The translations under genes and the position numbers were made by a program. Shown piece by piece: positions 4,650 to 9,731 of a DNA stretch of 9,731 nt; position 1 is the stretch's first letter, and the number at the start of each line of letters is the position of its first letter. The notes below the pieces were generated by a model. It searched no databases, had not been told where the DNA came from, and saw only the letters and a list, made by a program, of their open reading frames with translations. This DNA is from an uncultured Eubacteriales bacterium (GTDB lineage Bacteria; Bacillota; Clostridia; Oscillospirales; Acutalibacteraceae). The DNA lies in the NCBI GenBank assembly GCA_934444695.1, contig CAKSDF010000066.1, positions 1 through 9,731 of the forward strand, read 5' to 3'.

Positions 4650-7600
4650 ATGGAAAAGTTTGAATTTGAAAAAGAAATTCTAAAGCACAACGAGGTTGGC
4701 GAAACCCTGTTTGTGGGCGTGGGCGGTATCGGTTCCGATATCATTCTCAAGGTGGCAAACAAATGTACTCCCGAAGAAAAAACCAACATAAGATTTGTGG
4801 CCATGGATACCGATGCCAACGAACTCAGAGCAAAGGCCAAAAACGGCAATATCGTTACCGTTCAGACCTCTTCAACCCAGTCGGTTTTCGATTATCTGAG
4901 ATCCGATAAGGCCGCAAGAGAAGAGTGGTTCCCTGTTAACACCACCCTTTACGGCAAGACCGTTTCGGAAGGAGCGGGACAGGTTCGCGCAATTTCCCGT
5001 CTTGCCCTTAATGCTACCATAAAATCGGGCAACATAAATGCCCTTTATAACGCCATCGACGATCTCTTTTTAAAGGACGGCGGAGGGCTTAAACAGGCGC
5101 TGAGAGTGGTTATTGTTTCCTCGGTGGCCGGCGGTACCGGTTCGGGAATTGCCATGACGGTGGGAATGCTCATACGGGAATACCTCCACGAGCATTACAG
5201 AGAAAAGGCAGCCATAATCAGAGGATATCTGCTGCTCCCCGGAGTGTGCGATACCTTTACATCGGCCGAAGCCGAACGTGCAAGTCTTCGCAGAAACGGA
5301 TATGCAACCATCAAGGAGATAAACGCCTTTATGATGAAGGCCAGCGGCTTCTGCGATGTACGTAAGGATCTTGAAAGATTTAAGGATCTTTATGTTGAGG
5401 TGCCTACATCTTCGGGAGAATACAAGCGTCTCGAGGGGCTTCCCTTTGATTTTTGCTTCCTGCTTGACCGCCTCGACAAGGCTCAGACCAATATGTCCAC
5501 ACTTGATCAGTATAAAGAATTTGCCGCTCAAAGTCTTTTTGAGCAAAATGTCGGTCCTATGAGAACCGCCTCTAATTCTATGGAGGATAATGTCATAAAG
5601 GAATTTGCAAACGGCGATAATCTCGGTCGAAACAGATTCGGCGGAATCGGTGCATCAGTAATTCGCTATCCTTATGAAAGCATAATGAATTATGTGGCCT
5701 ATTCTCAGGCTATCAGCCGTATCGGCTGTTCTCAGGATTCGAATGGCAAGGATGACGGTGTTGACGGATGGCTCAAATATGACCGGGAATTTAAAAAGGC
5801 GGTGGCCGAATACAAAAAGAACCGTGCCTTTACATCCGACGAGGCGCCCCAAATATCCAAAATTTATGTCGACACAATAAATAACGGCGACGACAGATTT
5901 GACAGAGACGTTAAGTCGTATATTTCCCAGGATATGTCCAGTTCAACAAGCTTCCAAACGGGTGTTGATAAAAAAATCGACAGATTCCTTGATGCCTTTA
6001 AGGCAGACATAAGAAATGCTTTTATGTCAAGACCGACAGTCGCGGAAAGTACAAGAGCCCTTAAAAAGTTCAGCGCATTTTCTTGGGAAGATTACAAAGG
6101 TGCTCAAGGTGTTTTGCTGAGTGATAAGGGCATAATTGATGAATTCATAAGGGAAGTCGATCGGAATGCTGCGAACATAGCTAAAGAGCGTGCCAGATCT
6201 ATTCTTTTCAACGCTCCCTCTGCTAAGGCTGATATAAAGGACTGCCACCTTGAAAGCCTCTTTAAAACTAAGAGTGGTGCAATGCATCCTAATGCAATAA
6301 GATATCTCCTTTATGCTTTATCTAATCGCCTTAACAGTCAAGAACGCAGCAGCAGACGGGATAGCATTGTATTCTATTCTGATAAGTTGGATGAAACCAA
6401 AAACACAATTCAAAAGTACGGTGATGATTATAGACCGGATTCCAATGAAGAAAGCGATTTTGATGCTGAAGGCAAGTTTAGTAAGGAACATGAGAAAACA
6501 TTAAGAAAGCTTTGCGAGACAGTTGATAATGTAATTAATGGCAAAAAACTTCCGGAAAACGACAGCGACTTCCGAAAGCTAATAGAAAAGGCTGAAGAAT
6601 GCACGCAAGGATTCTATGACGACACAATAAAATATAGAGACTGCAGACTGTTCAAAACAGCTTATGAAGAACTGAGAAATTATGTAAATAGCCTTTCGGA
6701 ACAATTCGAGCAGTTCTTTAACAGCTTTGAGGAAAAGGCATATTCGCTTAAGAAGAAAAAGACCGAGATTGTTGACAGCCTGCGTTTCCACAAGGGCGAC
6801 AGCATTATAAACATCTGCTCTACCAAGGAAGAACTCGACAAGATTTATGACCTTTGCGATGGGGATTCGGCCGAGCTGCTTCTTCCCGATGAGCTTAATG
6901 CCGACATCTTTGACGCGGTCAAGAAAAACGCCGAAATCGAACGTCTCAGAGCCTTTGATCCCCGCAATGCCGGAATAAAGGAAGATATCTTTGACGGTGT
7001 TCTGATCGATTATTTCAAATCCTTTGTTCAAAACACCTATGACGAGATAATAAACCTTAACATTATTCAGGCCATTAAGATGCAGCAGAACATTGACAAC
7101 GAGCTGTCCAAAGAGCCCAAGCTTCTTGACCAGAGCGATATAAACGAGTATCTTGCCGCAACCATTCGCCGCGGTACCGTTCTTGCATCGCCCGGTATCG
7201 GATTCGGCAGCTTTGACGCAGACCGTATGATAATGCTCTGTGCATACAACAAATCTCTCGACAAGATGCTTGACATCAACGTTAAAAACTTTGTCGATGG
7301 CTGTCCTCTCAACAGCGGAAAGCTGCGTTCTCTGTCTTCGGATTCGGTATCGAAATTTGAAATGAGATTCTTCAGCGCCCTGTATAACATTACCCCCGAC
7401 GGGCTGTCCAGATTCCGCAATCCTCAGGACTGTGATCCGGAACTCAATACCTTTGAAGAAGGAATATATTATACCGCATATCACGAGTATTCACAAAAAA
7501 TCGGTCCCGATTCCACAAAGAGCGGAACGATTTCATCCCATATCGACAAGCGCTGGGACGCAATTACCGAGCTTCCCGAAATTTCGATGAATGCTCAGTA

Positions 7601-8309
7601 TGCCGAAATGGTGCGCATCCATTCCAGCCTTATTTACGGTATGGTGCACGGCTTTATCGTAATGAAATCTTCTTCCAACCAGTATGATTCCGAAAAGAAG
7701 ATATTTGCCTTGGAAGACGAAGAAGGCGATGTTAATTCCTTGATTGTTTCAAACGGAACCGATTGCGACGAATTCTATGAGATACTTGATGCACTTTATC
7801 ACGACAATGCATCGGTGGGCAAGATCTTTGATATGGCTGCCGAATGCAGAAAATACGACGAAGAAGCCAGCCGCAATTATGCCGATTGCTGCTTTGTGAG
7901 AGACGCAAAGAACTTTTCCATCGGAAAGAGCCATCCCGGCGAAACCAGTCTTTTTGAAATTCCCCTTGTATACTATAATTCTCTGCCCAAGGCCAAGCTC
8001 GACAGCAACGAGGTCGCAACTATGGTCGATGCGGTAATTTCTGTCCTCGAACAGGAAATCAACCGCTTTGAAAAGGTTGATGACAGAAAGCCCCTGCTTG
8101 CATATCGTCTGCAGGAACAGTTTGAACTTTTTGTACGCAACTTCAAAAATGATGAATACGATGAAAAATACGGCCTGAGAAAGAATTCCGCCGTACAGGA
8201 AAACGACGTCGTACGCGTCACACTCAAAAAGATTACCAAGCGCATCAAGGAGCTTGACGTACACGACTCGGCCAAGAGAACAGCCGATTTAAAGCAGCTT
8301 ATTAAATAA
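4650..8309 (+). CDS. Large tubulin/FtsZ-like GTPase-domain protein
   Basis: 1219 residues, no signal peptide or membrane segment, so presumably cytoplasmic. The first ~330 residues carry the tubulin-like (PF13809-type) pattern: a nucleotide-binding loop VGVGGIGSD (22-30), AMDTDAN (51-57), GAGQVRAISRLAL (108-120), the tubulin signature GGTGSG (161-166) and LLLPGVCDTFTSAEAERASL (194-213). Residues ~331-1219 form a long, charged, mostly helical extension with coiled-coil-like stretches and an acidic segment near 590-615. Ordinary FtsZ is about 350-400 residues and lacks this extension. ATG 4650 follows GAGAGG at nine bases. Proteins of this kind next to vWA genes have been proposed to act in membrane remodelling, and the same is inferred here. 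Codons for residues ~470-690 (6061-6720) are only about 38% GC against 50-58% in sampled flanks, an internal mosaic patch. GTP hydrolysis and polymerisation are not shown by sequence. Confidence 0.85.
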   Translation: MEKFEFEKEILKHNEVGETLFVGVGGIGSDIILKVANKCTPEEKTNIRFVAMDTDANELRAKAKNGNIVTVQTSSTQSVFDYLRSDKAAREEWFPVNTTLYGKTVSEGAGQVRAISRLALNATIKSGNINALYNAIDDLFLKDGGGLKQALRVVIVSSVAGGTGSGIAMTVGMLIREYLHEHYREKAAIIRGYLLLPGVCDTFTSAEAERASLRRNGYATIKEINAFMMKASGFCDVRKDLERFKDLYVEVPTSSGEYKRLEGLPFDFCFLLDRLDKAQTNMSTLDQYKEFAAQSLFEQNVGPMRTASNSMEDNVIKEFANGDNLGRNRFGGIGASVIRYPYESIMNYVAYSQAISRIGCSQDSNGKDDGVDGWLKYDREFKKAVAEYKKNRAFTSDEAPQISKIYVDTINNGDDRFDRDVKSYISQDMSSSTSFQTGVDKKIDRFLDAFKADIRNAFMSRPTVAESTRALKKFSAFSWEDYKGAQGVLLSDKGIIDEFIREVDRNAANIAKERARSILFNAPSAKADIKDCHLESLFKTKSGAMHPNAIRYLLYALSNRLNSQERSSRRDSIVFYSDKLDETKNTIQKYGDDYRPDSNEESDFDAEGKFSKEHEKTLRKLCETVDNVINGKKLPENDSDFRKLIEKAEECTQGFYDDTIKYRDCRLFKTAYEELRNYVNSLSEQFEQFFNSFEEKAYSLKKKKTEIVDSLRFHKGDSIINICSTKEELDKIYDLCDGDSAELLLPDELNADIFDAVKKNAEIERLRAFDPRNAGIKEDIFDGVLIDYFKSFVQNTYDEIINLNIIQAIKMQQNIDNELSKEPKLLDQSDINEYLAATIRRGTVLASPGIGFGSFDADRMIMLCAYNKSLDKMLDINVKNFVDGCPLNSGKLRSLSSDSVSKFEMRFFSALYNITPDGLSRFRNPQDCDPELNTFEEGIYYTAYHEYSQKIGPDSTKSGTISSHIDKRWDAITELPEISMNAQYAEMVRIHSSLIYGMVHGFIVMKSSSNQYDSEKKIFALEDEEGDVNSLIVSNGTDCDEFYEILDALYHDNASVGKIFDMAAECRKYDEEASRNYADCCFVRDAKNFSIGKSHPGETSLFEIPLVYYNSLPKAKLDSNEVATMVDAVISVLEQEINRFEKVDDRKPLLAYRLQEQFELFVRNFKNDEYDEKYGLRKNSAVQENDVVRVTLKKITKRIKELDVHDSAKRTADLKQLIK

Positions 8310-8352
8310 TGCAATCGACAATTAATCAATTTATTGAAAGCAGGGTGTTATT

Positions 8353-9731
8353 GTGCTCACGGTAATTATTGCAGAACAGCACATTATAGAGCAATACCAA
8401 CAGAATAAAGTCCTATTGGCTCCTTTCGATAAAGAGAAAATCGTTTTTTGCAAATGGAATCGCGAATCCGGAAGCATTGACGAAATGCTTCCGGAGCTTA
8501 CCGATATTATTTCCTTCAATACAAGCTGGCGGGCTGTTATTGTAACCGAGGACGGCAAGGATAAGATCAATCCCTTCGATTTTACCGACTACTCCCGTTA
8601 CATAAACCGAAAAGTTAAAACGCAGTTTGACGATAAATTCATCGAAGACTGCAAAAAAATGCTCGAATGCTATGATCTGACCGAAAATAATCCGTTGACC
8701 AAGCTTTCGATAGCCCTTAGCGAAAGGCCCTATTTTGCCAACCTTATAAACCGGGATGTCGACTTCTTGCTGCAGGACAAAAACAACCTGATAAAGCACA
8801 TTTTTGAAATGCAGATGGACGGAATCAACACAAGAAAGCTTGCGGTCGATATAAAAAGGCATCGCCTTGACGGGCTTGGCCGCTTTGTGCCGGAAAATCG
8901 GCAGGACGAATTTTTGGCGGCACTTTCCGAAAAGGATTATCCCGCCATATATGAATTTCTTGCTCCCGAAAAGCTGCTTTTGTTTCTTGAATTTGCAAAG
9001 ATCGACGACAAAATGATTTGCTATCCGGGATATTGGTATTCTCTTTTTGAAAACACAAAAAGGGACGAAATCATCCGCAATGTGAAGAAAAATTTCCGGT
9101 TAGACATTCCTTTCCCCCAGGAAATAATGTGCGTGGCGGTGCGTATGTGCGACACCAGTCTCCACAACAACGAGGTTTTGTGGAAGGACAAGGACGAGTC
9201 GTCGTATTCCGAGTTTGTCAAATACAATCTATACAATCAGAACATCAGATTTTTGATTTATGATGTGCCTTTTGAAAAGAGTGCCGACACGGCTTCGGAA
9301 ATACTGAAGTTTCACATTTTGCTGCAGATTTTAGCCATGCACGGCAATGATGCACATTCCATAAAACAAAGCAGAGCCTTTTCGGTGGATGTTGAGTATG
9401 ACAAAAAGGAATTTAACCGCACTATTGCACGGTTTATTGCAAAATTAAAGGCCACGGCCATGCAGGTCAGCGAGGAAATTTTTGCTTTGGAATCAAAGGA
9501 ACTTCCCACCATAGACAACAAAACGGCCAGGCTGATCTTTGAATCCGATGTTAAAATCCCCGTTAAGATCGACGAGGAATATGACAAAAAGAATCTTATG
9601 GTTAAGTATAATGAGCTCGGCCTTTCAACCGATTGCCCGAGAGATGAGCTTAATTATTTTGAAAATCAATATTATCAGATCAAAAATCTGTTCAAAAGAT
9701 TCCTGCGGGAACCCAGAAGAGCGGTTAAAAG
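8353..9731 (+). CDS. Unidentified operon protein, 3' end beyond window
   Basis: An uninterrupted frame of 459 codons runs from GTG 8353 to the window edge. The start is chosen because an in-frame TGA at 8335-8337 excludes earlier starts and AGCAGGG (8339-8345) lies seven bases upstream. It begins MLTVIIAEQHIIEQYQQNKV. The part seen is acidic/basic, mixed helical, with no signal peptide or membrane segment and no recognised motif. Distinct stretches include EIMCVAVRMCDTSLHNNEV and ILKFHILLQILAMHGNDAH. The visible part ends in a basic run (KRFLREPRRAVKR), which could precede a membrane segment just outside the window. It follows the tubulin-like gene by 43 bases on the same strand with similar composition and is almost certainly co-transcribed. 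A partner or regulator of the tubulin-like/vWA pair is the reasonable inference. Its function is not recognised. Confidence 0.85.
   Translation, partial: MLTVIIAEQHIIEQYQQNKVLLAPFDKEKIVFCKWNRESGSIDEMLPELTDIISFNTSWRAVIVTEDGKDKINPFDFTDYSRYINRKVKTQFDDKFIEDCKKMLECYDLTENNPLTKLSIALSERPYFANLINRDVDFLLQDKNNLIKHIFEMQMDGINTRKLAVDIKRHRLDGLGRFVPENRQDEFLAALSEKDYPAIYEFLAPEKLLLFLEFAKIDDKMICYPGYWYSLFENTKRDEIIRNVKKNFRLDIPFPQEIMCVAVRMCDTSLHNNEVLWKDKDESSYSEFVKYNLYNQNIRFLIYDVPFEKSADTASEILKFHILLQILAMHGNDAHSIKQSRAFSVDVEYDKKEFNRTIARFIAKLKATAMQVSEEIFALESKELPTIDNKTARLIFESDVKIPVKIDEEYDKKNLMVKYNELGLSTDCPRDELNYFENQYYQIKNLFKRFLREPRRAVK

Noticed and set aside
6579..7484. 301-codon minus-strand frame
   Set aside because: A mirror frame of the tubulin-like gene with no start signal or family pattern. 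The plus-strand reading is continuous and motif-bearing.
4650..8309. Ordinary cell-division FtsZ
   Set aside because: The GGTGSG motif is shared, but the protein is three times longer, has the GAGQVRA pattern of the tubulin-like family and lies in an operon with a vWA gene rather than division genes.
1..9731. CRISPR array, tRNA or rRNA genes, insertion sequence
   Set aside because: No regularly spaced direct repeats, tRNA-like cloverleaf or rRNA signature was seen, and no transposase apart from the tyrosine recombinase.

Overview
The window looks like chromosome of a medium-GC Firmicute, probably a gut or rumen Clostridia (Oscillospirales-like). This is inferred from AGGAGG-type ribosome binding sites, Clostridia-style protein composition and AT-rich intergenic DNA between roughly 50%-GC genes. 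No taxonomic marker gene is present.

Layout: positions 1-1094 are a decayed accessory stretch. It holds the 3' end of a small DUF4926-like gene, a short DUF4417-like gene remnant, a strong inverted repeat, and about 750 bases of hairpin-rich DNA with no convincing gene. A complete tyrosine recombinase gene follows (1095-1937). Just downstream, two perfect 25-bp inverted repeats (1984-2008 and 2206-2230) enclose a 197-bp AT-rich segment. That segment carries a near-consensus promoter (2147-2175), pointing right in the orientation given, with a perfect 20-bp dyad between its -35 and -10. A weaker promoter candidate points left. After a 196-base leader comes a co-directional set of three genes: a secreted, membrane-anchored vWA protein (2427-4622), a 1219-residue protein with an N-terminal tubulin/FtsZ-like GTPase domain (4650-8309), and an unidentified protein (8353 to beyond the window end).

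Interpretation: the recombinase probably flips the promoter segment, so that the vWA/tubulin-like operon is phase-variable. vWA proteins encoded beside large FtsZ/tubulin-family proteins have been proposed in the literature to form a membrane-remodelling system. In this window that kind of operon appears to be under invertible-promoter control, and the promoter also has an operator-like palindrome. The cytoplasmic tail of the vWA protein and the middle of the tubulin-like protein are both strikingly lower in GC (about 37-38%) than the rest of their genes. This suggests modular exchange of cytoplasmic interaction regions. Inversion, GTPase activity and function are predictions. The repeats, promoter elements, motifs and composition shifts are read directly from the sequence.
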